From Adiantum capillus-veneris (lineage: Eukaryota; Streptophyta; Polypodiopsida; Polypodiales; Pteridaceae), in NCBI GenBank assembly GCA_014529385.2, contig CM043967.1:78823278-78887277 (forward strand): a stretch of 64,000 nt of DNA. The letters run 5' to 3'. Under the pieces are notes generated by a model that was not told where the DNA came from, did not search any database, and saw only the letters and a program-made list of their open reading frames with translations. The translations under genes were made by a program, and so were the position numbers. The stretch's first letter is position 1; every line of letters starts with the position of its first letter. This document shows positions 19,290 to 31,689 of the stretch, one piece after another.

Positions 19290-19518
19290 GCAGGTACTGT
19301 CGGTACAAAAATCGGTATAGGCGTCAGAAAACGTGTCGGAGAGAGTGTCAGAAAGTGCATGCGCGCTGACGTCGGAATAGGTGCCAGAACATGCGTCAAA
19401 AATTTGAAAATAAAATTTTAAAAAAATTTAGCTTCCTCCATACCTACCTACACATATACCGACACCAGCCAATGACGCCGATAATGTGGCACCGGAATTT
19501 AAGTGACCTCTTGTAGTG
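19290..19518. mobile_element. Orphan CACTA element terminus (3' end)
   Basis: CCTCTTGTAGTG at 19507-19518 is identical to the terminal repeat of the CACTA elements at 46.6 and 56.4 kb. The preceding 200 bp carry repeated GTCGG, TGCCAG and GTCAGAA words like a subterminal array, but with a different motif from the TAGCGACG of those elements. No CACTACAAGAGG partner was found upstream, so the element is truncated or rearranged. Confidence 0.6.
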
Positions 19519-19786
19519 TTTCGACCTTACATAAAATGTGTCTGTAAATTCCTTGACCCTAAGGCTGCCTGTAAATCTAGCATTATGTGATTTGATCATG
19601 CTATTTGGTACATTCTTAATCATTTTGGAAAACCTGTTTTTGCAAAAACCTATAGACTTCCATTTGTTCTTAATTTTCTCTTGGTTTGGTGGGCAAGCTA
19701 AATCCCTTGTAGTTGTGTAGATTGCTTTTAATGCCTTTAGATGCTTGATACTACACATTCTCAAGGAACTAAAGTCTGATGAACCT

Positions 19787-20745
19787 TGTAAGATCCCCAA
19801 TTTTTGGGTCTCTTCTAAAAAATAAGAAAAATAGCTTTCAATATCTATTTTGCCAAATTTTGACTTTAAATGCTTGACTGACAGTATTGGAAGGTATTAA
19901 AGTAAAAAGCAAGGTTGTTTTCATGTTCCAGTAGGTTAGATGGAAACAAGCTTACACATTGGGAAGATGATGAATTGCTATTATCTTCACAACTGATCTC
20001 TGCAACTCGAACGTATGGTTCAGTTTTGGAAAAATCCGCTATTTTTAGCTTTTTTATGCTCTTTATGCTTTTAGGTGCTTTTTCCCCCCAAAAAAACAAG
20101 GTCGGATCCTTAATCTACGTGTTGCAGGGAAGCTATGGTTCAATTTTGTAAAAATCTACTTTTTGAGTGCTTTTCACACTACTTTTAGCTTTTCGTGATC
20201 TTTAGTGCTTTTTAGTGAAAAGCGAGTCCGCTTTCTTATTCCAGTGGACGAGGGGAACCCGTGGTTCAATTTTAAAAAAAATTACTTTTTTAAGCTTTTC
20301 GTGCTTTTTGGCATTTTTGAAAAGCAATGTGCTTTTTATGATGACCTAAACATAAAAATATTAATTCTAGTCTCTGTCAGATTTAAAAATAATCACCTGG
20401 AGAAAAAACTAGACCAGACGGGATTTTTGCAAGAATTATTTTTATAAAAAGCGGTACCGTATGTGGGGACATTGCGGTGCGGCATAGTCTAGCTACGGTT
20501 TCCGTTAGTTGGCTAGACACTGTTCAGATGGCTAATTTTGCTGTAAAAATTGAATGGTAAGTGACCACCAAAAGCTGTGCCATGTTTTTAGAAAAGACTG
20601 GAGTCTTTTTCCAAAAGCAGGAGGCTAATCCAGGCTGAGAACTAGCTCTATTTGTAGCTTGAGGCACACTCTAGGCAGCTGAAGAACCTATAAATTGGCA
20701 TAGAGTGCTCAATTTTCAGTGTTGTCTGCTGCATCTACTACTGCG
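19787..20745 (+). repeat. Gypsy 5' LTR, truncated at its 3' side
   Basis: Starts TGTAAGATCCCCAATTTTTG and matches 25267-26207 through the TATA-like ACCTATAAATTGGCATAGAG. Similarity stops at CTACTACTGC, after which gag coding sequence starts. The five bases before it are AACCT. Confidence 0.8.
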
Positions 20746-21840
20746 CCTATTGTTCCTCAACACACCATCATCGATAGAGACATCGATGCTATGCTTCGCA
20801 AGTCTCAATCTAGAAATTTTAGCAGGGAAGGTAAAGATGTAGGCAAAGTTCTTGAAGATTGGATTGAGTGCATGGATGACTACTTTGACTTAGCCCATTC
20901 AGTGGTAAACAAAGCTATCATTGCTATGTTCAAACTAGAGAAAACATCCAAGCATTAATGGAGAGACCATTGCACAGAAAACAATCTTGGTCGTAATGCT
21001 ATAACTTGGGATTATCTTAAGACCAAGCTTAAGAAGAACTATCAAAAGAAAATCTATCATTCAGACCGTACGAATGAGTTTCTTGAATGTACTCAAGGAA
21101 CCAGAGATCTAGAATCATACTATCAACATTTCTTAACCCTTGTCAAGTATGCTCCAGTAGGGATGACTCAAGAGGTCAAGGTAGCTCGATTCGTGTCAGG
21201 GCTACATAATCCTATGAAGACTAGACTCCAGACTCTTCGTCTTACCAATTTTAAAGATGTCCTTGATGCAAGAAAACCTATCAAAATAGAGTTATCTACT
21301 ACCGAAAAGAGGAAACCAGAACCTATTCCCGTTCGTGAAATCAAAAGACCTCGTCTTGAGGAGGAACAAAGATATGGAAATCCACAACAAAGAAGAGAGA
21401 ACTTATTACGTACGAAAGCCATATAGGATCATTTGTGCTACACTTGTCTTGCTCCTGGTCATCAATCCAAGGGTTGCCCATTTAACAATTCAAGCTTCAG
21501 AGGGTTGGTGGACAATTATGAACATAGAAACTTCAATCCGAATTGGACTTTTGGAAATTTTAGACCCTGACCATCGGCAGTTCATATGAAATTTAATCAG
21601 CAAAACTTTAACAAAAACCAGAGACAACCTCAAAGCCAAGGGAATTTTAGACTAGGCAATCCACCTTTTGTTCGTAATGGACTGCCTCTCTCAACAATAA
21701 CAATAACGGGAATGTTAACTGTCAACCTCGTCTAGGAGGAGGAGGAAATCAAAGACCTCAAGGAAGACCTCAAGTTAACAGAGATCAAGGGACTAGAGGT
21801 GAAGGAAGTCAAGCAAACGCGTATGTTCATGCTGCAATTG
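20746..21840 (+). pseudogene. Gypsy gag
   Basis: Retrotransposon gag-type sequence: EDWIECMDDYFDLA, then (after a stop) WDYLKTKLKKNY, LESYYQHFLTLVKYAP and VARFVSGLHNPMKTRL. A zinc-knuckle-like region near 21430-21480 is damaged. Several stops and a frame change near 21420 break it. Coding sequence is open right up to the LTR junction, consistent with loss of the original leader. Confidence 0.75.
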
Positions 21841-21851
21841 AACATCAGGGA

Positions 21852-22236
21852 GTGAATGAACAATTTTCAGTAATTCAAACCCCAGCGGAGTACCAAAGTA
21901 ACCATTTTACCTTATTGGTTGATTCAGGGAGTACACATTCTTTCATATCTCCTAAGTGCATCAGAAACCTCATTTTGCATGAACACTCTGATACATACCT
22001 TATAATAGAATTAGCTACGGGTAGGAAGGTTAGATCTTCTACTTCAATGGATAACTTGAATTTTATTTTGGATGGTCATAATACTTCTGCGAACTTCAAA
22101 GTATTACCTATAGGTATCTACAGTAGAATTCTAGGAATGGATTAGATTAAAGCTATATAATACTTCTGCGAACTTCAAAGTATTACCTATAGGAATCTAC
22201 AGTATAATTTTAGGAATGGATTGGCTTAAAGCCAAT
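21852..22236 (+). pseudogene. Gypsy aspartic protease
   Basis: LLVDSGSTHSFIS carries the active-site D-S-G of retropepsins, followed by LPIGIYSRILGMD. The frame stops at about 22145, within a 79-bp tandem duplication, so the link to RT is broken. Confidence 0.75.
22079..22236. repeat. 79-bp imperfect tandem duplication in the protease region
   Basis: Units 22079-22157 and 22158-22236 both begin TAATACTTCTGCGAACTTC and run to GGAATGGATT, with a few substitutions. The second unit keeps the ancestral WLKAND continuation. Confidence 0.85.
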
Positions 22237-22266
22237 GATGCTCACATAAATTGTAAATACGCTTAA

Positions 22267-23770
22267 TTGACTTTTGAAAATGATCAAAACTCTAGGGTTA
22301 CAGTTACTGGGAAACAGGGGAAGCCTAAGCTCAGACTGGTGAACTTTACCAAACTTATGAAGAGTCATAGGAAGAATGAGAGGATTTACGCAGTAAAGCT
22401 TAACCCTAAGGAGAAGAAGATAAATTCACATGAACCCGAATTGATAACGGAATTTGATGATGTATTTCTTGAAGAAATTTCACAGTTACCACCCAAGCGT
22501 GATGTTGATCATGCAATGGAGCTTACTCCAGGAGCTCAACCAGTTACTCGTAGACGTTACAAAACGTCAGTACCTAAATCTGCCGAACTCAAGGAGCAAT
22601 TAACTCAACTCCTTGAACAAGTCTTTATTTGACCCAGCGTTTCTCCATGGAGTACTTTTGTTCTCTTCAATCGAAAGAAGGATGGTACTCTATGTCGTTG
22701 ATTATCATGGATTGAACTAGGTAACAGTCAAGAATAAGTATGCAATACCAAGGTTTGATGAACTACTTGACTGATTACATGGAGCTTCTACCTTCAGAAA
22801 GATTGATCATAAGTCAGAATATTACCGAATCTGAATGAAGGAGGAGGACATACCAAAGACAAGATTTAATACTCATTTTGGACATTATGAATTTACAATT
22901 ATGCCTTTTGGACGAACCAATGCTCTTGCAACTTTTAATCGTCTCATGACCAACGTATTTCGAGAGCATCTTGATGATTTTGTTCTTGTCTTTTTTGATG
23001 ATATCTTGGTTTACTGAAGAAACAGAGAAAAACATGAACACCATATGTGGTGAGTACTTGAACTTCTCCATCAAAATCAACTTTATGCCAAACGTAGCAA
23101 ATGCACCTTCTTCATTGACAAGGTGGAATATTTAGGATTTATTGTATCCAAGGACGATGTTTCTACTGATCCAAGTAAGATTGAAGCTGTTATAGCTTGG
23201 CCTACACCGAAACCAGTACGAGAAGTACGTGGATTTCTTGGTTTGATAGGATGGTATCATACATTTATTGAAGGTTACGCTAAGATTGCATCTCCATTGA
23301 CTAATACGCTTAAGAAGGAAAAAGTGTTTACTTGGAATGAATGTGCTCAAGCTAGTTTTGAGAAATTCAAAGAAGATTTGGTGAATGCTCCAATACTACA
23401 GCTTCCAGACTTCTCAAAGACATTCACTGTGCTCACTGATACAAGTGGACAAGCAATCAGTGGCGTTCTATCTCAAGAAGGAAAACAGTAGCTTATGAAT
23501 CTCGTAAGTTATGTATACATGAGTTGAATTGTCCTACACATGACTTGGAATTATTGTCATTGTGCATGCTCTTAAAGTATGGCGACATTATCTTCTTCAA
23601 AGGAGATTTGAACTATATACCGACCATAAAATCCTGAAGTGGATCTACACCCAACCTGACCTTAATATGCGGCGACGAATATGGATGGAGTTGTTATGCG
23701 AATATGATTATTGAATTGAATAATAAGCCTGGGAAGGAAAATCTTATGGCCAATGCTTTGAGCAGAAGAG
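22267..23770 (+). pseudogene. Gypsy reverse transcriptase / RNase H
   Basis: Fragments in order: VFLEEISQLPPKRDVDHAM, then a stop-rich stretch at 22630-22830. Next come [28 protein letters not shown] (catalytic box, first position Phe instead of Tyr) and VREVRGFLGLIGWYHTFIE. RNase H starts at LTDTSGQAISGVLSQ. Multiple stops and frameshifts, so inactive. Confidence 0.85.
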
Positions 23771-23819
23771 TACTGTAGTGAATGTCACAACCTCTACTAC
23801 TTCTTTAATTGAATTTATT

Positions 23820-25240
23820 CGAGAAGGTATGACTAATGATCCGTATTACATAAAAATCCATATTTGACGAACTTAAATAATCGTACAAAGAAGCAAGAAA
23901 GGCAAATCAAAGGCTTTTGCGTTGAAGGTGATGACCTTTACTTCGGTAATCGTCTTTGTATTCCAAATCAAGGTGAAATCAAACCAGATATTACAGGAAG
24001 CTCATGATATACCTATAGCAGGACACCCATGATACATTAAGACTTAGTCTACTGTAAGAAAGAGTTTCTTTTGGCCAGGACTAAAGCGTGATATGTTGAA
24101 AAATTTCACAAGATGTTTAACATGCCAACATATTAAAGCTAAATGAATTTGATACCCGGGTAAGCTTCAACCTATTGATGCTCCATAAATAAAATGGGAA
24201 TGCATATCCATGGATTTCATTACTGGACTTCCTACATCTCTGAGATATGACTCTATTTTTGTGGTTGTTGATATGCTTACAAAAATGACCCATTTATTTC
24301 TAGTCAAGACGACATTTACGGCTAAGGATATAGCTCAAGTCTTCATGAAATGTGTTTTCATATATCACGGTTTACCTCGACGGATAATGCGAAGTTCACC
24401 TCTAATTTTTGGAAAGTCTTATTCTCAGCTACTAGGAACCCAGTTAGCCTTTAGTACTGCTTGTCATCCTCAAACAGGGCAGTCAGAAAGGAAAAATCAA
24501 ATCATTGAAGACATGTTGAGAGATTATTGTATGCATGAGCAGAGTAAATGGACTAGATATTTGTATTTGGTTGAATTTGCGTAGAATTCTTCATTACAAT
24601 TCTCAATTGGAATGTCTCCTTTTCAAGCATTGTATGGACAAGAGTGTCTTACTCCACTCAAATGGATAGAACCTTTCATACGAGTTCAAGCATCCACAGA
24701 AATTTTGGATGAAATGCAACTACAAACCGACCTTATACGATAGGATATTAAGACTACTCAAGATAGACAGAAGAGTTATGCTGACCCAAGACGATCTGCC
24801 AGACTTTTTGAAGAGGGCGATATGGTATTTTTGATAGTGAAATCCAAACGTAGTTCTTTATCAATGGTTAAGTGTAAGAAGCTAAGTGCTAGATATTGTG
24901 AACCTTTTGTAATCACAGAGCGTATTAATGATCAAGCTTACAGACTCTTGTTACCACCACACATAACTTTAGGTACATGATGTTTTTCACGTCAGCTTAC
25001 TCAAGAAGTATGTACCTGACCCGCAATATATTCTTGATGATTCTCTATTATCTACCTCTATCAATGGAACTTTTGAAGTATATCCCGAGTAATACTTCAG
25101 AGCAGAATCAAGCCTCTACGTAATCAGACCATTATTAAACACCTTGTTAAATGGTCAAGGTATCCTCAGGAAGATGCCACTGGAAAACGTGATGATGATA
25201 TGAGGCTAAATTATCCAGATTTCATGTCGAGGTGAGGACA
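23820..25240 (+). pseudogene. Gypsy integrase with chromodomain-like tail
   Basis: The integrase core is clear in 24210-24584 (WECISMDFITGLP, FVVVDMLTKMTH, ACHPQTGQSERKNQ) but the second catalytic Asp region is mutated (RRIMRSSPL). Downstream are GMSPFQALYGQ and FHVSLLKKYVPDP-like segments in shifted frames. The end (HLVKWSRYPQEDAT...NYPDF) matches the chromodomain pattern of chromoviruses. Numerous stops. Confidence 0.8.
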
Positions 25241-25266
25241 CCTCGAATTTTTCAGGTGTGGGAGGA

Positions 25267-26260
25267 TGTAAGATCCTCAATTTTTGGGTCTCTTCTAAAA
25301 ATAATAAAAATAGCTTTCAATATCTATTTTGTCAAATTTTGACTTAAGATGCTTGATTGACAGTATTGGAAGGTTCTAAACTAAAAAGCAAGCTCGTTTC
25401 CATGTTCTAGTAGGTTAGACAAATGTTTGATTCAGTTTTGGAAAAATCCTCAATTTTTAACTTTTTTTTTTTTTTTTTTTTGCTTTTAAGTGTTTTTTTT
25501 GCAAAAAGCAAGGTCGGATCCTTAATCTATGTGTTCCAGGGACGTTATGGTTCAATTTTGGAAAAATCTGCTTTTTGAGTGCTTTTCACACTCTTTTTAG
25601 CTTTTCATGATTTGTAGTGTTTTTTAGTGAAGAGCGAGTTCGCTTTTTTCTTCCAGTGGACGAGGGGAACCCGTGGTTCAATTTTAGATTTCCTTTTTGT
25701 TTTTTACGCTATTTTAAACTTTCATGGTTTTCAACGTTTTTGAAAAGCAATGTGCTTTTTATGATGACCTAAACATAAAAATATTGATTTTACTCTTCGT
25801 CAAATTTAAAAATGATCACGCGGAGCAAAAATGGGACCAAACAGGATATTTACGAGAATTATTTTTATAAAAAAATAGTACCATAAATACGTCGTGCAGT
25901 ACGGGAAAGTCATAATTATGTCGGGACATTACGGTGCGGCATAGTCTAGCTACGGTTTCCATTAGTTGGCCATATACTGTTCAGATGGCTAATTTTGCTG
26001 TAAAAATTGAATGGTAAGTGACCACCAAAAGTTGTGCCATGTCTTTAGAAAAACTGGAGTCTTTTTCCAAAACCAGGAGGTTAATCCAGGCTGAGAACTA
26101 GCGCTACCTGTAGCTTGGGACACACTCTGGGCAATTGCAGAACCTATAAATTGGCATAGAGTGCTCAATTTTCAATGCCGTCTATTGCGTCTACTATTGC
26201 AAGGCTATACGTATCTCTTATAAGGAGTGGTGCAAGCTCTTCATCACCATCTCCATAAGC

Positions 26261-26297
<37 letters not shown>

Positions 26298-26460
26298 GAT
26301 ACTCTCTCTCTACTTGCTTATTATCTTCTCTCTCGTTTCACGGTGTATGCGCTCTTCGGAAGCTTTCGTGGAGGCTACCTCTACATAGCTCTTATCCCCG
26401 CTCTCTTACGACAAAGCAAGAAACCTTTTGATAGACCCTAATCGACTCTAAAGCACGGTG
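25267..26460 (+). repeat. Gypsy 3' LTR (3' end approximate)
   Basis: Starts TGTAAGATCCTCAATTTTTG after a purine-rich GGTGTGGGAGGA tract. It is homologous to the 5' LTR as far as about 26207. Beyond that it has no counterpart because the 5' copy is truncated, so the end cannot be located by comparison. It contains a (CT)n tract at 26264-26295. Confidence 0.7.
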
Positions 26461-26825
26461 AGAATCTCTAAACTCCATAGCCATCATCTCTCTCTATGTT
26501 GTTTTTTGAGTAGTCACCCTCTCGGTGATTGTTTTTTTGCTTACAAGTGTGTGTATGGATCAATCGAGTACGTACAAAGTTGCCCCATGATTATTTCATC
26601 ATGTTTAACACATTGATTTATGCACATGATGCGTTTATGATCACATGCGTGCATAAAAAGTGCTTTTCGTTTCACGTCATAGAGGCGGTAGGAACACTGT
26701 TTTGGTAATAAATCACAAACCGTTATGAATCAGCTCGAACCCTATATATTAGAGATAAAACACATCATTTAAAACATTTTCTTTTTTTGGTGTCATATGA
26801 AAAACAAGCACGAGCTAAGAGATAT

Positions 26826-27047
26826 GGTCAGAAAACAGTTTGATGTTCACTACAAAACCAATTTTTGACTCTAGGCTCCTTGGAGAACCACTATATAGAT
26901 TCACATGATGGGCAAACCCACTTAATCAATTTAAGTGGTCAGAAAACAGTTTGATGTCCACTACAGAACAAGTTTTTAACTCTAGGCTCCTTGGAGAACC
27001 ACTATATAGATTCACATGATGGGCAAACCCACTTAATCAATTTAAAA
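26826..27047. repeat. 111-bp tandem duplication
   Basis: Units 26826-26936 and 26937-27047 both begin GGTCAGAAAACAGTTTGATG and contain TAGGCTCCTTGGAGAACCAC. They are nearly identical, which suggests recent duplication. No coding content. Confidence 0.9.
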
Positions 27048-28524
27048 GCTTGATGAAACTTGATGATAAGGGTACCATATGACGTCGTGTGTTAACCGAG
27101 CTGTTTTTATATGTTTTATGGTTTGTTTGGTGAGTTGATTTCAACTATTAGATGGCAAACTTATGTGAGAGTATATGGTTAGACATCCCGAACTGCATAG
27201 GCATATATGATTAAAGTGGCCTTCTTTTGGGGTTATCGTTTGTTGTGTGAGTACCATATGGGTGAAGTGATGTGATAGAGTGATATTATATATTATAGAT
27301 CTGAGCTTGATGCATTGGTTTGAGGTCAAATAATTTCATTTGCTTGTTTTGTATACTCCGGAAAATGACAAAAAATTGTTTTTTGCATATGTATGAAGTT
27401 ATGGTTTATGGTTGACCTAAAGGTCGGAGCTGGTTTGCATCATGTTTATGGTGATGGAATGTTATCTTATGATGTATGGGAACTCATGGATTGATGTGGA
27501 TGCCTCATATGCATGGTTATGAGGATTGCTGGATTGGGGGTGTTGCCTAGGTCTTCTTCTTTTTGTTAGGCTCATCTATACGATTAGTGCGTCGGGGGTT
27601 GAATGACCTACACGGCTAAAGCGTCGGGGATTTTGCCTTGGCTTTGCCTAAACACCCAATGCTAGGCATTGAAGAGGCGTGGTGCCTAAACTGGTATGGT
27701 TGGTGTTGATACCCTACCACCTACTGGTACTTGGGATCCTTTCAGAGCTCGGGTTCATGGAGGGAGAAAAGCAGCCTCAGCCTATGTCTGGATCAGGTAG
27801 GTTGGAGGTGTTCTGGTTCGCTCTCAGTGAAGTGAAATTCTCTTTGTCCATAGTAGAGCGGAAGTGGATGGGTGGACCGATCGATCCCTACACAAGGTCC
27901 GGTGCGCGCTCTGCTAGTTATTTTGTCATAAACTTTTTGATGTTATAGTATACTCAGATTTTGTCATTGCATTAATACATGGTTGCCTATTTCATTTAGA
28001 TGGGCATTTTTAAAGATTCTCTATTGTCATCTTCTCATGTCTCTGTGCACTCTATTTCACCCTCCACTATATTCTTGCTCTCTCTCTTCCCGGTGTACAC
28101 ATATATTCACCCTCCACAATGTTATATTTTTCTTGAGTAGGCTTTCATTCATAACACCCATTTAAGGGTAGCACTAGTCGTCTCTAGGTACCTTTGGATA
28201 CAGCGGGCTCATGGCCTAAACTCCATGCTTGGTCGGGCGCTGAGAACTCCTGCCCTATGCAAATGCTTTTGCAACTCTGATGCATATTGAAAATTATATA
28301 AAAGTTTAAATTGTATATTTTGTGCATAGACCCTCCGGGAGGGGTATCTCTCAAACCTGACACTTATCTCACCGCATATGCTAACGATAAAGGCGTCAAG
28401 ATTTCCACTGGTCTACTCAAACCATGCATCAAAGATGATGATTCTCCATCTCTCAAAAGGCCTAACTCTATGACCACCCCTAATAACTCTTTTACATCTT
28501 TTTTAACACCCAACAATACTACTA
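27048..28524. other. No gene recognised
   Basis: No motif-bearing frame. A protein-like stretch (PGGVSLKPDTYLTAYANDKGV) near 28325-28400 could be a remnant of an element interrupted by the copia insertion, but this is not supported by a second line of evidence. Confidence 0.4.
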
Positions 28525-28529
28525 GCTAT

Positions 28530-28756
28530 TGTTACCATATACATGTGGTAGTGATGTGTGTGAACACACTAGGACCGCCGGGGCATTTTTTCCCTCTTTA
28601 GGAGGTTTTTTCCCCCGTGCATTGTATATACGCCCATCACTCTAGGGCTATCTATCTTTCCCATTGCACACTAAGTAACACACTCTCTATTGTGTGCCTT
28701 GGCTTCCTTCATCTTCTCCAAGTTGTATGCGTTTCTCTGCAATCCTAATTCCAACA
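28530..28756 (+). repeat. Copia 5' LTR (copy 2)
   Basis: TGTTACCATATACATG ... CTAATTCCAACA. Matches 32191-32418 apart from a few substitutions and small indels. Confidence 0.93.
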
Positions 28757-28758
28757 AT

Positions 28759-28770
28759 TGGTATCAGAGC
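28759..28770 (+). promoter_or_regulatory. Primer-binding site (tRNA-iMet)
   Basis: TGGTATCAGAGC, two bases after the 5' LTR, is the standard primer-binding site of plant copia elements. Confidence 0.93.
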
Positions 28771-29115
28771 AGGTTGCGTCCTCCCGGGCTTAGTCGCCAG
28801 CTGCTCCAGTACACGCCTGCTCAATTTCTTCGATTTTAGTGAGCTTTGGTGAGAGTTTGCAAGTCGACAAATATTTCGAACAAGCTCATAGAGCTTAGTT
28901 TGCTCAGACTTTTGATTCGGGCTCATTTCAGCCTCCGTTTCCACTACAGGCAGTACTGCACAGGCTATTTCGTCATTTTGTGCAGAATTTCTGTCAGTGC
29001 CGTTTTTTGCATAACAGGTGCCTTACAGTCTTCTAAGGTTTGTGCTATATAGCACGTATTCCCGCTCCGTTTCTCCTATTTTTGGGCAGTTTTCACATCA
29101 GGTGCATCATTTACC

Positions 29116-29422
29116 ATGGCTGACAACAACAACACAGATGTGTTCAAGATGTTTGCTGCTAAGGACAAGTTGGATGGGGACAATTACCCTATGTGGGCTT
29201 ACATGATGCAACATGTTCTTGTGTCAAAGGACGTCTAGAATATTGTGTAGGGCATTGATATACGTCCTGGTTCAGAGGATGTAGGCAACGTTGAGGATGT
29301 TGCAGGTCTTGCTGCAAGGATTGCTGCTATTAGAGTTGTTTTGCCTATGGTAGAACTAGCTCGTTGGGATGTTAAGGATGCGCAAGCTCATGCATTGATT
29401 GCCTTGTCTCTGAAGCACACCA
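29116..29422 (+). pseudogene. Copia gag N-terminal part with stops
   Basis: Opens with ATG (MADNNNTDVFKMFAAKDKL) and the gag-typical DNYPMWAYMM segment. Two TAG codons near 29236 and 29248 and a frame change near 29420 separate it from the long downstream frame. This is why the polyprotein cannot be made in full. Confidence 0.8.
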
Positions 29423-31543
29423 TTGTTCCTCACATCCGTTCAGCAAAATCAGCAAAATAGGCATATTTTGGCTAGTCTTTATGTAAGTTGCAATGAGGCT
29501 AAAATTGCTTTGCTGCGTAAAGAGCTGGAGTCGAAGATTATGCATGAGGAAGATGATATTGACACTTTCCTTGCTAGTGTCAAGGATATCAATGAGCAGC
29601 TTATTTCTGCAGGTGAAGTCATTTCAGACAGTTCACTTGTGCAGACTGTCCTTGATGCCTTACCAGATTCTTACCAAACTTTTGTTAGTACTTGGAGACT
29701 TATGACCCAAGGAAATCCAGAAGTTGTCAAGTTTGATGCATTATGCACATTGCTGTTGCAAGAGTCACTTTCCAGAAAAAACAGGACTAGACAGCGTGCA
29801 GTTGAACATGCTTTTATTGCTTCTCAAAGAAAGGGTGGTAACAGTAATGCAGCCACTTCTTATGGTTCTGCTGCGAGTGGCAAAACTTCTGTTCCCAATG
29901 CTTCTGCTGGCAGCACTTCGTCTGGCAATTCTGGTGATAAGGGCAAAAAGAAGATGCGTTGCCATTATTGTAAAGCTAATGATCACTTGATCAAGTCGTG
30001 TTCTAAGTTGAAGGCCAAAGAGGCTAAGAAGAAAGAGGGTGGTTCCACTGCAAATGCGGGTTCCACTACAAATGCAGCCATTGTTGAGTCTTCTATGAAA
30101 GGAGACTGTAATGCTGATGTTGATGCAGAATGGGATTTTAGCGCAGAGTGCACTTACAATCCTGCTGTCCATGATGCATGCTTGTCAGTTGCTACAGATT
30201 CACATGTGTGGTATTTCGACAGTGGTGCTACAAAGCACATTACCTCACATCGTGAATTGTTTACCTCTCTCGAGTCTGTCCCTCATGGGAATTCAATCAC
30301 TTGTGCCAACAATGCCTCTTATTTGGTTCACGGAGTTGGAAAGATTGTGCTTACTGCTGTTGCAAATGGCAGTTCCTTCACACTTGTTGATGCACTTTAT
30401 GTACCTGGGATCAAGAAGAATCTCGTGTCTGTATCCGCACTTGCTAGACTTGGACTTGTAATCAAATTTGTGGATGACAGATGTACAATTCATGATCTTA
30501 GTTTTGGTGATGAAATTGTTGCATCTGGACTCTTGTGTCGTGGGCTGTATAAGCTCACTTTGTATGACAAGTGTGGACAAAATTTTGCAAATGCTGTTGC
30601 AGATTCAAGGGCTATTTCAGATGCAAAACTTTGGCATGCACGTTTTGGTCATCTGAATTTTGCCATTTTGCTACGTTTGCAAAAATTTGATGTGGTTGCT
30701 TCTTTGCTGCCTCTTGAAGCACCTGTCAAACATGTTTGTGAAGGCTGTATTTTGGGTAAGGTGCAGCGTTCTAAGTTTCCAAAGGATGGTTCAGTTCGGG
30801 CCACATGCAGGTTGCAACTTGTGCATAGTGATGTTTGTGGGCCCATGCAAACTCCGTCCTTGGGCAATTACCTTTACTTCATGACTTTTATTGATGATTA
30901 CTCCAGGCATGCATGGGTATTTTCGCTTAAAGCAAAGTCCGAAGTTTTTGTGTGCTTCAAACAATTTCTGGCTATGGCTGAAAATGTCTCAAAATGTACT
31001 ATGGGCACCCTCCGTTCCGATCGAGGGGGGGAGTATATGTCTCATGAATTCAATGCATTTTTGGCTAGTCGTGGGATAAAACACCAATGTACAGTGCCTT
31101 TTACACCTCAAAAAATTGGTGTTGCTGAGAGGAAAAATAGGTCATTGACGGAAATGGCCCGATGTATGGTCAAAAGTCAAGCTTTGCCGCATTCTTTTTG
31201 GCTTGAGGCCATCATGTGTGCCCCTTATGTACTTAACAGGTGTCCTACGAAAGCTTTGAAGTCTATTACTCCATATGAAGCATGTCATGATAGAAAGCCT
31301 TCTATTGAGCACATGCGTGTTTTTGGCTATTTGGCATATGCTTTGGTGCCACAAACACAGCGCAGAAATTTGGATGATAAGGCTGTCAAATGTATTTTTG
31401 TTGGTTATAGTGCTGAAAGCAAAGGTTACAAGTTGTATCATTTGCAAACAAAACTTATTCTGGTCTCACGGGACGTAGTGTTTGTGGAAGATTCTGTTCG
31501 GCCCTTGCTGTCATGTACTAGAGACAATAATGTAAGGTCATAG
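29423..31543 (+). pseudogene. Copia gag-protease-integrase polyprotein (no RT)
   Basis: A 706-codon open frame. In order: the gag helical domain; the zinc knuckle CHYCKANDHLIKSC (about residues 179-192); protease WYFDSGATKHIT (about 257-268); the GAG-pre-integrase LWHARFGHLN (about 406-415). The integrase core follows, with HSDVCGPMQ, FIDDYSRHAWVF, RSDRGGEY and VAERKNRSLTEMA carrying the D, D and E residues. It ends at a TAG where copy 3 continues. Reverse transcriptase should follow but has been deleted. Despite its length it is part of a defective element. Confidence 0.9.
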
Positions 31544-31689
31544 GACATTTATGACACTTTTTTGCCTCTTTTCAATGGTGGAAATACGAATGTAAGTTCC
31601 AATGAGGCAAATGTACAGCCTATGGGGGTTTCTGAAAATATTACAGATCAGCCTATTACTGATGCAGATGTGGTTGTTTTGACACGCGA

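Larger units (their letters stand above)
19787..26460 (+). mobile_element. Decayed Ty3/gypsy chromovirus
   Basis: Two similar LTR copies flank gag, aspartic protease, RT/RNase H, integrase and a chromodomain-like tail in the standard gypsy order. The coding region has many stops and frameshifts. The 5' LTR is joined directly to gag, with U5, primer-binding site and leader missing. The right end is uncertain because the 3' LTR terminus could not be fixed. Confidence 0.8.

Noticed and set aside
26860-26980. CACTACAAAACC and CACTACAGAACA as further CACTA termini
   Set aside because: They are two copies of the same word in a 111-bp tandem duplication, do not match CACTACAAGAGG, and have no inverse partner.
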